A stretch of DNA of 64,000 nucleotides from Pseudopyrenochaeta lycopersici (lineage: Eukaryota > Ascomycota > Dothideomycetes > Pleosporales > Pseudopyrenochaetaceae): positions 226,991 through 290,990 of the forward strand of contig NHZP01000058.1 of NCBI GenBank assembly GCA_003313425.1, given 5' to 3'. Both the position numbers and the translations under genes were made by a program. Numbering within the stretch: position 1 is the first letter of the stretch; each line of letters begins with the position of its first letter. This document shows, in pieces, positions 31,454 to 43,805 of this stretch. The notes below the pieces were generated by a model, which did no database searches, had not been told where the DNA came from, and worked only from the letters and a program-made list of their open reading frames with translations.

Positions 31454-33603
31454 TTATACTAATTTAAACAATGGTGTTGTCTGGAAAATGTGCTCTGCCT
31501 CTGACTCTGGCTCATTCACCAAACACCGGCACTGCCATACCAAATCATGAGATTGGCAAGTGAAATAACCAAGCCGCTGATAAACTGCCACTTCCTTACC
31601 GGCTTGTTTCATTAAGCCTAGGAAAAGACCCTCAATTGTCCCAAAATCATTCCACACGGGCAATAGCTTTGTGTGACTAATGCAAGATGGGACTGGTCTA
31701 TCGAGCTCGACGAGAATTTGGCTATTGCTTGAAGTATTCTTGTGCACCTCGGAAGCAGCGACATAGAAGTTTCGCTCAGAACGTCGTCTTCTCCAGATTT
31801 CAGGCTTGAATACCACCGAACTTAAGTTGCCACCCAATAGAATAGAATCTTTTTGGGGTATACCGGCTAGCTTCTCAAAATCGCCAATTGAGTCAACTAT
31901 GATAAGGCATGTACGGCCAAATGGTGGTCGGAAGTTGATTTTCGTAAACCTCGTTCTACCAGAGCATGAGGCCCACGACCAGGATGGTGCATAGTCAAAG
32001 TTCCCTTTGTCTTTGCTCCAGTGAGAGCAGTTTTCATCTCGGGCCCATAACAACTGTTCTGGAAGACATGGTTTCCATGTGGCAGCAATGTAGTCGTCGG
32101 ACTGGAATGCATACACGTTCATAAGACTAGTTGCTATACCACTTAGGGCGACCAGTCTATCGCTTTCCTTTGTGAGCTCGGTTTTGAGTAAAATCTCACA
32201 ATAGAACACCAGATGCTGTGAAGATCTCGAGCTGCTTGCGCTTTATCCGCGCCTTGCCTCGGAGTTTGGAGCTGAGTCTTTAGCCTCTGCACAAAGTCGT
32301 CAACAAATGTAGGCTGATCCGGGGTATCAACACCGATCGGGAACGTCTCAGATGCGTGTAAAGCTGCACACTCCCAATATAATTGGGGTCCAAAATGAAC
32401 GGTCCGCTTTGATAGTAGACGCTCCTGGAAAGTCCAGCCACGCTGGTAGAGTGGTGAATTGTCCACGCGATCTCTAAATTCGTTGGGGCGCCAGCACAAG
32501 AAGGAACGGACAAAACTACCATATTCTTGAACTCGACCAGAGAGGATACATGGTGATAATTCCAAAGGATCGCGGTGGAGTTGGAGGCCATTTGCCATCG
32601 TTGGCGTTGCAACTTCTGCTAGATTCAATACTCCGCCTCCATAGATCCTATGCATGAGTTGTGACTGAACAACCCAGTCTTGCTGGTCTTGAATGATACA
32701 TAAAGAATCTATCCAGACATATTTGATTTGTAACTGACGTGCTATTGAGATCGTTTGACGAAACGTCGCCGGCCAATCCATATATGGCATACCCGTGAGA
32801 TATTGGTGGAGGTTGGATCGAGTAAGTTTTGTTTTATCTGTCTCCTCTGTCCAACGGTGGCTCAATGTGATGTAATTGAAGTCTCCAACTATGTCTCCGC
32901 TGTATGCGAGATAAACAGCACTTTCTACACTGTTACTGACATCAATGAGTCGAAATTGAGGCTCGGTTGCAGAAAACGGGATATCCTGTCGGTTTTTACA
33001 CACTTGGTGATCTCGCTGGCACACTTCCATCCAGGTCTTGATCTGAACAATGCCAGATGAGCCTAGGTTGCACACGGAGTCTATCTGAACAGAATCCATC
33101 TGGGATATGGTTCCTGCTCGAGTGGTATCAAGAGTCCAAACGCCTTTCCCTGTGTCGAATTTCCTAGGATGGTCATGAAGCAACAAAAGTAGTAAATCCA
33201 CTCTTAGATCATCCGATGGGAAGCTCAAATCTGAAAGACGTCGGAGATTTGGACAGTCTAGAAAGAGCTTCAATGTCCAACCAGGAATGTCTTGCGCAGC
33301 CTGTAGCTGATATTTGCCTTCATCGAAGCCGAAGATTTTGCCATCAGTACCAGCAAAAAATGTCTCATGAAAGACTCCTAATATCAAAATGCAAAGATGA
33401 CAGCCGCCTTTTGCAGAGTTCATGAGCTTCCGTGTACTTGATATTCTCACAGTTGTGCAGTTTTCGATGTCCTCCCAACATTTCCTTGTCCAGGTCCAGG
33501 TCTGTCCGGGCGGAAAGTCTTTTCTACATTGGTCGCAGAGATTATTGAAGGGTGGATCTCGGCGTTCTTTGGTGGACGGTGTGTAATAAGATGGTAGAGA
33601 CAT
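31454..33603 (-). pseudogene. HET-domain gene (about 715 aa if unbroken) with one-base frameshift
   Basis: The first frame runs from ATG 33603 to 32143. An N-terminal Cys pair region (N-L-C-D-Q-C, C-H-L-C) precedes the HET domain (about 245-400): I-T-L-S-H-R-W, Y-V-W-I-D-S-L-C-I-I-Q-D, G-W-T-F-Q-E-R-L-L-S. The second frame continues from V-R-F-Y-S-K into T-E-L-T-K-E-S-D-R-L-V-A-L-S-G-I-A and W-S-W-A-S, ending at 31454. Both halves are family-typical, so one base has been lost in the TCAAAACC tract near 32180-32187. It could also be an assembly or read error in a homopolymer. The domain order fits the single-HET (TOL/het-6-like) class. Confidence 0.85.
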
Positions 33604-33807
33604 TTTTTAGTGGTTTATGACTCCTCGAATACAGCACACAACGTAAATAAAGTGTCAACGTTATCTCCTCATTGACTGCTGCCTGCAATAAAGGCGCTAG
33701 CTCATATAGGCTTAGTATAAATAGTATTGTCTTAGTGTGGCTAGCCTCGCTGTTTTCAGACGTCCCGCTGCAGGGCTGGTGAGATTTGTCCCCAAAATGA
33801 GATTTGT
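33604..33807. other. Intergenic up to the copia insertion
   Basis: No gene. The last bases repeat an ATTTGT motif (33785, 33802), and the second copy provides the copia target duplication TTTGT (33803-33807). Confidence 0.5.
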
Positions 33808-33991
33808 TGTCGCAGGCCAAGGCATCATCTCAGGGAACCTGAGGAAGAACTGCATTAGTAATCTTGCCATATAATCTCAGACGTGCGGGGTCAGGTTTAT
33901 AAGACAAAGACACAATACACACACAATACAACTTTTCTGCTCATCATAAATTCTTCCTGATGCATTATCATAAGCACATCCAAGTGCGACA
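33808..33991 (+). repeat. copia 5' LTR
   Basis: 184 bp, TGT...ACA. Differs from the 3' LTR by only a few transitions, e.g. GGCATCATC against GGCATTATC. Confidence 0.95.
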
Positions 33992-36900
33992 GTTATGAGC
34001 CTGGTAGCCCCTTCCTCTGCTACACAGTATCGTCAGCGACAAAATTCGTCGCAGTTACACATTTCTCACGAAAATAATTCTCCTTACAGAGCTAACACGA
34101 CTTTTAGCTAATTATGCGGAAAAGAGGGGTTACGAAAAAGTAATACAACAACCCCGCAACGCATTTAAAAAATAAAGACTTAGAAATTAGCTAAGTTTAC
34201 ACCTTTTTAATAAAAGAAGACGTTATAATAATTTTTTAAGATATTAATAAAGGATTATAATCTTCTAATACTTAACTTACGTAATAACTAGACTAACTAG
34301 ATTAACTTAATTAAGGACCTTACTGTATAAAATAATGTCTAGAACTACTGCGACCCTAAAGGTATTAAAAACTTAGTCTTTACTATTACTAAACTACTAG
34401 ACTTAGTAAGTAAAGACACGATTTAAAAGTACTACAGCCTTTAAGCTATCTATAATAGTAAAAGGAAGAAGTATAATAAGGTCTCTAAGCGTATTAATAT
34501 TACTGTCTGCTAGGAGTTTAAATAACACTACCTTAGTATCTACACTGTCTAAGGTAAACTTATTACGCTAGCTAAGAGTATTTAGCTAACTGTAAAAGAC
34601 TAGAAACAGAATGTTAGAGCTAAGTTTAAGAAGCTTAAGAAGGGTTATAGTAACACTAGTCTTAATAAGTAGCTTAGTTAATAGCCTGCTCTTATTAATA
34701 ACGCGAAGCAGTATAAGATTAAGAATCTAAGCGAGTTGTAGATATGCGATGCCTTTATTAAAGCCTCTCGCGATATTAATCTTCTATTCTATAACTACAT
34801 AAAGTCTAAAGAAGTATAAGTTAAAAGTAATATATTACTTATTAAAGAGACTGCAGAGGTAATAGTAATAATCTCTAAGGTATTTATTACTGCTCTTAAT
34901 AAGATTAATCTAAACTATTCTAGCACTAGATCTGTAGTAATTAACAACCTAAGTAATTCTAGCTTAAATAAGACTAGTAATAATACTAATATTATAATTA
35001 TATAGAAGGCATAGAATAAAATTAATAAGACCCTCTAGTCCTACTATAGGCTAAATCTAACTCTTTCTAATAAGAGAATTATAATAAGCTTCTATATTAA
35101 GTAGTTTAGGACTATAGCACTGCTAAGCAAAAAGACTGCGAGAGGGTAAGCTGTATACGCTACTCTTTAAGGCAGAAAGCACGGTTATAATTTAGACTCT
35201 TTAGACGATAGAGATTTACAGCTAAGGCAGAAAAGGTAAAGGGATAACTCTACTCTAATAGTAACTAATTTACCTATAACTCTTTATAACTGCGTTTGTA
35301 AGTTACCCTATAAGTACGCAGACTATTAATATCTTAATTTATTATATATACTATTAGCCTAAACACTAATTATTTAAGTCTAGTCTAAAGTAATTATAGT
35401 AATTAAAGGAAGTAAGCGTCTCTAAATAAAGATTAAGAGGAACTTCCTTAGAAATAGGATTACCTTACTAAAGTTCTAGCTAGCTAATACTTCTAAAAAT
35501 TAACCTAAAAAAGAAATAGGGGAGAACGTCGCCTTAACTTTAACCTCTATAATAACTAGGTTAAAGGCATTATTTACTATATTAAAGTTTGCGTACAGCA
35601 TAGCCGTAAAAGACAAGTATAATAACTATTTCTAACTTAATAATTGTGCGGATACATATATCTGTAATAACCTATCGCGTTTTACCGCGTATAAACTATT
35701 ACATAATAAAACTATACAGTTTAGTAACACAGACACGCATATTAAAGGGATAAGAAATATTACAGTCTACGTCGACACTCTGTTAGGCCCTAGTCTTATT
35801 TAACTTAAGAATGTAGCCTATATACCTAGTTTCTATTAGAATCTTATTAACATAGATTCTCTTAAGAAGTAAGAGCTTTTCTTTAATACAAGAACATGCT
35901 AGATAGAGTACTTAGACAGGTTAAATATATTTAAAGTAATAAAACACAGCGCATTTTAAGTAGTTAAACTATATATTAAATATACTGTCTTTAAAGTAAA
36001 GACTTATATAGAAGTAGTAAAAGCTTTTACTATAGTAAGGAGGTTATAGACGCCTTAGATTACTATAGTATCTATAGATATCTAGCATGCGAGATTAAGA
36101 CATATTAGGAAGGAGGCTCTTAAGCACGTGCTGCAAGCAGTTAAAGAAGTTATACTTAGCACTTACGACTTTTAACAGACCTTAGATCTCTGTCCTAAAT
36201 ACTAACTTAGATAAGCTTATTAATAGATTTTACGAATTCTAATATAGAGAGAAACTTATCTATTTAAGAAAGTTTATCTAGACCTTATTTACATAGAGGA
36301 AGCATTTAATCTTAATATATAGGTTGTCTACTTCTACTATAACTACTTAGTATACTATATTTCCTTTAACATCCTAAATAAAACTTAAGAAGAACTAGTT
36401 TCTATAACGTAGGAGTTCCTTACGCTTATAAATAACAGCTAGAGCTTTACTATATAATATATCTAATTAGATAGTAAGAGAGGCCTAAGCTAAACGTAGA
36501 AGGACCTTATAATTATAAAGGGCATTACGTTTAACCTATCTCTACTAGACACTCTAGATTAGAACAGTCCTACTAAACGTTCTAAGGGGGTAATTATAGC
36601 TATCGCGCGTAAACTTCGTATACAGAGCAGACTACCTTATAAACTCTAGCTGTACCTTATTACGCACGCTACTTAACTTCTTAATTATATTCTAGTATAA
36701 AAGAAACGATAGCAAACGCCTTTTAAGATAGTCTATAGCTATAAACTAAATCTTACGTATCTTAAAATTATTAGATCTCTAGCATATGTCCTTATTAAGA
36801 ATAAAAGAGACTGTCCTACGAGAGCTAAGCTATAAGAGAAAGCTATTAAAGGCTAGCTTATTAGGCTAGACGTAACTAATATCTACAAAGTCTAGATCCT

Positions 36901-37274
36901 ATACTTAGATTATATTATTAGATCTTAGGATATATAAATAAATAAGAAAGTTATATATAATCTATAGCTTATTATAAGCCTCCCTAAGTCTATACACACG
37001 CTCTTAATTATTATAAATAAGATTAATTTAGATAAGACTAATATAGAACTACTTCTAGTTATGTAAGACGTAATAGTTTCTAATCTTAATTTAGTCTAAT
37101 ATAAAGTACTATTATAGTTCCTTCCTATAATATAATCTTAATCTATATAAATAATTTCTAACAGGACATAAAGTTACGCGGATAGGCTATAACTACAGCT
37201 ATACCTAACTCTAATATCCCTTAAATTACGTTAACTAAGCATAATAATACAAGCCTTTCTAAGAACAGGGGCAG

Positions 37275-37668
37275 TGTTACGAACAGAAAGTGGGAAGGCG
37301 GCGGTTATAAGGATGAGGGAAGAGGCACGGACAGCCAGCGAGGAGACCGAGCCTCTGAACCAACTGATGACGCCAGGATCACGTAATCCCAGGAAATCCA
37401 CGCTAAGACAGACTATGTCCTATGGGACAGAGACAAACCTAGAAATCCTAGAAGGGGCCTTATAGGAATCCATAAGATAATCATGTATATAGACTTGCAT
37501 AATATAGCTCTACAGCACATTGTAATCAACTTAAGACAATCTACAAGTATACTACTATTTAATACTTCTACTTTTAACCTAGCCTGCACGTCTACAGAAT
37601 ACTCTAAAGATATCTACTAGTTAACACTAGTTACTTTATATTATAACTACTTAATTAGATCTTTAACA
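37275..37668 (+). repeat. gypsy-2 5' LTR, first half nearly unmutated
   Basis: 394 bp. Bases up to about 37450 are GC-balanced and free of RIP-type changes; the rest is mutated. The primer-region motif CACCCTTAAGATAAG follows at 37677. Confidence 0.93.
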
Positions 37669-38477
37669 TTTTAATCACCCTTAAGATAAGCAGTCCTAGC
37701 GAATACGTAGCTACCCCTAATTCTTTAACCGTGTCTACTAAAGGACGTCTGATTAGTAAACCTACTATATTTAGTAGTAACTAACGACACCTTAAAGGAT
37801 GGTTACTCTAACTTAACCTCTACTTTCACTTCTACAAGGATATTAACGAAAGTAATAAGGCACTTATCGCGATTACTTACCTTACAGGTGAGGCGCTAGA
37901 CTAGGTTATACTATAACTGGAACGATATATAGACTAAGGAATTGTAGATGCGGAGAACACGGAAATGTTTGAAGATTAGGATAAGTTTAAAAAACATATC
38001 TAACAGATCTTTAGGATGCAGACTAAGAAAGTCGCAGCAGAATAACATATACAGGAACTAAAATAACACACCTCTGTTGCTGACTACGCTAATAGGTTTA
38101 AATAATACTCTACGATTATTAGATAGGATGACAAAGCTCTTAAAAGAATGTTCTAACAGGGCCTAAAACTACAGGTTAGAGAGGAACTTATAAGAACGGG
38201 ATTTGTTATTAAAGACCTAAATAACCTAATTAATAACTATATAAGGATTAATAATAACTTATATAAACTAAACTAGGAACTATAGAGCTATAGAAAAGAA
38301 AGAATAAACCACACGGGTAAACAGAAAAGCTATGTTCGCTACCTAAGGAATACTCGCACTACTAGCTACTACACTTCTAATAAACTAGAACTAATATATC
38401 TAGATAACGTTAATAAGAAGTAAGGGAACAGGAAGGTAGGAAACTAGAAGACAGATACAGAGAAGATAAAAGGTAAT

Positions 38478-38519
38478 TACTATAATTGCGGGAAGAAGAG
38501 ACACTTCGTAAAAAATTGT
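38478..38519 (+). pseudogene. gypsy-2 Gag zinc knuckle
   Basis: Fourteen codons read Y-X2-C-X4-H-X4-C; only the first Cys is replaced, TGC to TAC. Confidence 0.8.
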
Positions 38520-40574
38520 AGACAAAAGAACAAAGTTACCTAACTTAAAGTTAACATAATTAAAAACTTTAATAACACCTAATTTAAAGACTAGGAGGTA
38601 GTTACTACACCTAACTATAGCACTAGACCCTTATTACTACTACAGTAGGATAACAACTAGATTATAGGAACCTACAGACAGGTTCCCTTAAATACTTAGG
38701 AGATTAACTAGAATAACAAGGCTCTAGCAGAACTACATCTAGGGACCCTAGTTAACTAGGACTAACTACTACCTACAGAAAGTATTAAGGAAGCACAGGC
38801 ACTAGATAACAAAACACGGAGAACATAAGGCATACCAGCACTATAGAAAATACATAGCAGAAAATACGTGTGCGTACAATGCTGGGACTAGAAGATAAAA
38901 TGTAAACTCTTAAATTAGAATAATGTGTGTTAGGAATACGTAATAGAGAATATTAAGTGTTTCAGATTCTCTACAGAACAAGCTAAATAATAAATTAAAT
39001 AAAAAGCTTTAGCCTAAGCAGAGAAGGGACGGAAACTCTTTTAATACAACTACAACTAGAGAAACCTAAAACACGGGCTACTATTATACCTCTGTTGCAC
39101 ATATAATTACTGTGATTACTACTACGCTATTAAGCTATAAGAAGGACACTTCCTAATACTAAAAGGAGCGTGCAAATAGTAATAGTACGACTGTCAACGG
39201 GACGATTGTATTAACTACTTGTAGGACAAACAAACAACAAACTATTTCCTAAGACATAACAACGAGCACACTGTAAACTAAAATATTATCATAAATAAGC
39301 GATGCACTAATAAATTATAGCAAACCTGCATAAATCTAGGATGTAAGCGCCATAAGCTAGAAAAGGAAGCAAATAGCTTTAAGGAAGATTCTTTTTTAGA
39401 TAGAAACTGGAAGTTAAACCTTCCTATAGTAAGAAGGCTAGAACTAGACGAGGGATTCGTCTATAACTAGACAGCACTAACAAGCAGTGTTAGGCTGTCT
39501 AATAAAAGGAAGAGAGTCTCTTCTAACTTGGAATAGAACTCTGAGGAAAGGAGCTAAAGGCACTAATAGATTCTAGATTATAAGTAAACTATATCTCTAA
39601 GACAGCTATATTAAAAGTAGGGCTATAACCTGTCTTAAAGAAAATACCCTACTAGATAACGGTAGCGAACGGAAAATTAGGAGGGATAATAACCTACAAG
39701 GTTACTACTAGCCTCAGCCTAGCCTCTAAAACATACTAGGTCAGACTAGACGTCTTTAGGACAGCCGCCTATAATATTATACTAGGGCTACCTTAGTTAA
39801 GGCACTGTAACCTAGTAATTAACTAGATAAAACGAAGAGTGTCTATGCGTACAAAGAATAACGCAAGAATGCTTACGCAACGGTCGTATACTTTAGTAGA
39901 TAAGAAGACGATAATAAATATTAAACCTTCGCGAAAAGCTATAAAACAGCTACTTTATTAGTAGCTAGTAAAGAACGCTAAGAAGAATAAGGAGTTAGTT
40001 ACTACTCCTAGGATCCTAGAAGAATATAAGGAATTTAGAGATATATTTACTAAAAAGGTAAGAAGGGAAGCACTACTAAAACACTAAGAATAGGACTATA
40101 AGATAGAACTTATAGAAGGTAAGCAGCCTGGGTTCGTACTAATATACCGCCTAAGCGACTACGAGCTAGGCGTCCTAAAGAAATATATTAATAAAAATTT
40201 AGTAAAGGGTTTTATTAGGAAATCTAAGTCCTTAGCAGGATATCCTGTCCTATTCGCGCTAAAGAAGGATAGAGCGTTAAGGTTATGCATTAACTATAGG
40301 AAGTTAAACAATATTACTAAAAAGAACTGCTACCCGCTACCTAATATATAAGAACTACGCGACAGATTAACAAGAGCTTAATACTTTACTGTACTAAACC
40401 TAAGAGGAGCGTACAACCTTATTAGAATAAAAGAAGGAGAAGAGTAGAAAACTGCCTTTAGGATACGATACGGATATTATAAGTATACAGTAATGCCCTT
40501 TAGCCTAATAAACGCACTAGTAATATATTAAGATTTAATTAATAACGTCTTAGCAGAATATCTTAACATATATA

Positions 40575-40615
40575 CTATAGCCTACCTAGACGACATTCTA
40601 GTTTACTCTAGAAAT
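40575..40615 (+). pseudogene. gypsy-2 reverse transcriptase active site, intact YLDD
   Basis: The codons for the catalytic dyad are GAC GAC. Neither G is preceded by T, so RIP has no target there, unlike the GAT-containing dyads of the other elements. Confidence 0.85.
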
Positions 40616-41639
40616 ATAAACGAGCACAGGAAACATATTAAGGAAGTACTACGACAACTAAGGAACTATTACCTTAAGTTAAAACTAGAAAAGTGCGAAT
40701 TTTATAAAGAAGAGGTGGAATTCCTAGGACATATAGTTAGAAGATAAGGAGTGCAGATTAGTAAATTAAAAATTAGGATAATCTAAGAATGGAAGACACC
40801 ACAAACAGTTAAAGACATTTAGTTATTCTTAGGATTTGTTAACTTTAACTAATAATTCATTAAGGACTTTACTAGGATTACAACACCCTTAACAAAACTA
40901 ATAAAAAAAGATAAAAAGTGGAACTGGAACGAGGAATAACGACGAGCCTTTAAGATGCTGAAAGAAGCCTGCGTAGCCGAACTAGTACTTATATTATTTA
41001 CTAGTAGATAACTACTAAAGATTAAAACAGACGCATTAGACCTCGCAATTAGAGCAGTAGCTTTACAGAAGAAGGACGGAAAATAGCACCTTATAGCGTA
41101 TCACTCGCGTAAGTTCTTATAAATAGAAGAATAATACGATATCTATAATAAAGAACTAAAAGCTATTATTAACGTACTGCGATATTAGAGGGCATATGCA
41201 GAAAGTTACTTAGAACTTACTATTTATACTAACTACTAGAACCTAACATACTTTACGATAACAAAATAACTAAACTAAAGACAAGTAAGATAGTTAGAAC
41301 TACTAGGATAATATAAGTTTAAGATTATCTATATACTAGGAAAAGAAAATAGAAGAGTAGACGCACTAAGCAGAAGACATGATGTAATAGGAAAGAAAAC
41401 CGAAGTTCGCATAGCAATCCTGAAAATAAATAAAGATAGAACTTTAGGACCTTCGCAAGAATACTACGCAATCTTAAAAATACAGGCAGAAGTCCCTAAG
41501 GACCTACACGAAACTATTATCTAATAACACTATAATAATCTAATATATAGATACCTAGGAATTACGAAAACAACAGAACTTATCTAATAAAACTATCACA
41601 TCATAAACCTAAGACAAAAAGTAGAAACATATATTAAAA

Positions 41640-42180
41640 AATGTGTGCCCTGCTAACAAAACAAACATGCTACTCATGCACCCTACGGCGAGTCATAGGT
41701 AATTAAGATACCTACGAAACTATAGGAAGATATAGCAATAGACTTTATTACGGATTTACCTAAGTCTGCGGATAAAGTAACTAAATACAAGTACAATGCG
41801 ATATGCAACGTAGTATGCAGATATATTAAATACGCAGAGTTTATACTGTTTAGAAAGAATTTTACAGCACTATAACTCGCAGAAATAATAAAAGACTAAA
41901 TATTCTGACACCACAGCATACTAAAGACTATTATCAGCGATAGAGATAAGTTATTCACATCTAATTTCTAGTTAACCTTCGTAGCTAAGATAGGTACTTA
42001 AAGGAAACTATCCACAGCATACCACCCAGAAACCGATGGACAAACAGAACAAACAAACAGGACCTTGAAACAATATCTACGAACGTACTGCAACAAATAA
42101 CAGGACAACTGGGTATCACTGTTACCTACAGCCCAAATCGCATTCAACAATAGCAAATCTAAAGCAACAGGCGAAACACT
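41640..42180 (+). pseudogene. gypsy-2 integrase
   Basis: The zinc-binding end reads K-C-V-P-C. The core reads D-F-I-T-D-L-P, S-D-R-D-K-L-F and [13 protein letters not shown], then Q-D-N-W-V-S-L-L-P-T-A-Q. The D, D and E of the active site are all present between several stops. Confidence 0.88.
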
Positions 42181-42594
42181 GTTCTACGCCTACTACAGGA
42201 AACACCTAAACTTATTTAAAAGAAACTTTCTAAGTATTAAAGCGGAAGCTGTAGTAAGGACAGCAGGAGAATTGCAAGCAACGCTAAAACAGTTATAAGA
42301 AAGACTTAAGAAAAAATAAGGATAACAAATTTTATATATTAATAAGAAAAGAAAAACAGTACCTCAGCTAAAAAAAGGGGATAAAGTATACTTGCTTACA
42401 AAAAACCTACGCACGAAACGACCTAACAAGGGGTTAGACTACGTTAAAGTCAGACCGTTTTTAATTAAATAACGCAACAGACTAGTCACGTATACGTTAG
42501 AACTACCTAAAGACGCAAAAATCTACCCTAGGTTCTACATTAAGTTACTAGAACTAGCACACTTAGCAACGCTACTACAGAAGACTTTTAGGTA

Positions 42595-42770
42595 CGAGAC
42601 TAAAGAGGAGACGGAGTACAAAGTTAAGAAGATCCTTAATAAAAGATGCTTAAAGATTACAGAAAACTAATACAGAGAAAGAGAGTACCTTGTAAAATAG
42701 AAAGACTACCCTAACTTAGAAAATATATAGGAACCTAAATTAAACTTAGGAAACTGCAAGGAATAAATTA
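42595..42770 (+). pseudogene. gypsy-2 chromodomain
   Basis: E-Y-K-V-K-K-I-L is followed by R-E-Y-L-V-K-stop-K-D-Y-P-N-L-E-N-I-stop-E-P. The two stops fall on the conserved tryptophans of the aromatic cage and the W-E-P motif. Confidence 0.85.
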
Positions 42771-42803
42771 GTAAATACGACTGCGATAGGGAATAAAAAG
42801 AAG

Positions 42804-43382
42804 TTAGGTACTAGAATCATAACTAACCTAATCTAACGACGTAATTCCTGGAGGAAGAAGGTCACCTTTAAGCTAGGACAGAGTAAAAACGCTCCAGTCT
42901 AGGGCAGAAGTACTAGGCATTAACCCTTATTTAAGGACATTAACCTCACGATTAACATCCTTAATCGCCTCTAACGCCTTAATCTCTTCCGCGATATAAC
43001 CAGAATTATCTACCTATTATTGTTTACGACGCTGTAATAACTTTTGTTGTTTACAAAGTTAATTCTTTTTCGCGCGAGCAGTAAGAAGGGCATTTAGCGC
43101 CTTCTCTTCTGTGTTGTCAGCCTTAGCTTCTTGCGCGTCTAATTAAGCTAATTCCTTATCTAAATAAGAAAAGTTTAGAACTAGCACATCTACCAGCTCG
43201 TACAACGACACCCTATTTTAATAACAATTCCTACACTTCTCTTTTAACGACGACATCCTACACTCTAACTTCTTCTTTAAACAATATTTGCAAGAGACTA
43301 TAGTAACCTAACTAATAGTGTTTATGCGATCTCTAACAGAATAACGATAAGCGGTACTACAAGAAGCTATAGGTTAGTCATA
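42804..43382 (-). pseudogene. Antisense accessory ORF of gypsy-2: Zn2Cys6-like cluster plus helical region
   Basis: Lies tail-to-tail with pol, between the chromodomain end and the 3' LTR. Reading the minus strand, C-X2-C-X6-C-X8-C-X2-C-X7-Y occupies 43292-43200; five of six ligands are Cys and the sixth codon is TAC. The same spacing occurs in gypsy-1 and gypsy-3. Downstream, A-Q-E-A-K-A-D-N and E-E-K-A-L-N-A-L-L with Lys/Gln-rich stretches suggest a coiled coil, then I-A-E-E-I-K-A-L-E-A and a Ser/Pro/Leu tail to TAA at 42804. Interruptions are TAA/TAG only, with no indel. The start codon is not certain. Function unknown; a sequence-specific DNA-binding role is inferred from the ligand spacing. 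Confidence 0.72.
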
Positions 43383-43410
43383 AGGACATAAGGACTGGAA
43401 GGGGGGATGG

Positions 43411-43805
43411 TGTTACAAACAGAAAGTGGGAAGGCAGCAGTTATAAGGATAAGGGAAGAGGCACGGACAGCCAGCGAGGAGACTAAGCCTCTAAACTAAC
43501 TAATGACGCCAGGATCACATAATCCTAGGAAATCTACGCCAAGACAGACTATGTCCTATAAGACAGAGACAAACCTAGAAATCCTAGAGGGGGCCTTATA
43601 GGAATCCCATAAAACAATTATATATATAGACTTGTATAATGTGGCCCTACGGCACATTGTAATCAACTTAAGATAATCTACGAGTATACTACTATTTAAT
43701 ACTTCTACCTTTAACCTAGCTTGCACGTCTACAGAATACTCTAAAGATATCTACTAGTTAACACCAGTTGCTTTATATTGTAACTACTTGATTAGATCTT
43801 TAACA
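43411..43805 (+). repeat. gypsy-2 3' LTR
   Basis: 395 bp. Relative to the 5' LTR it has many G-to-A and C-to-T changes in its first half. A purine tract (GGAAGGGGGGATGG) lies directly upstream, the expected second-strand primer site. Confidence 0.93.

Larger units (their letters stand above)
37275..43805 (+). mobile_element. Ty3/gypsy chromovirus (gypsy-2) nested in copia
   Basis: LTRs at 37275-37668 and 43411-43805 (394/395 bp, TGTTAC to TTAACA) with a perfect GGCAG duplication (37270-37274 and 43806-43810). On the plus strand: Gag zinc knuckle (38478-38519), protease/RT, RNase H, integrase with HHCC-like and DDE motifs, chromodomain (about 42595-42770). RT keeps A-Y-L-D-D-I-L-V-Y-S (about 40580). 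Integrase keeps S-D-R-D-K-L-F and [11 protein letters not shown]. Many Trp/Gln codons are stops, so the copy is dead, though it is less damaged than gypsy-3 of the same family. Confidence 0.93.
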
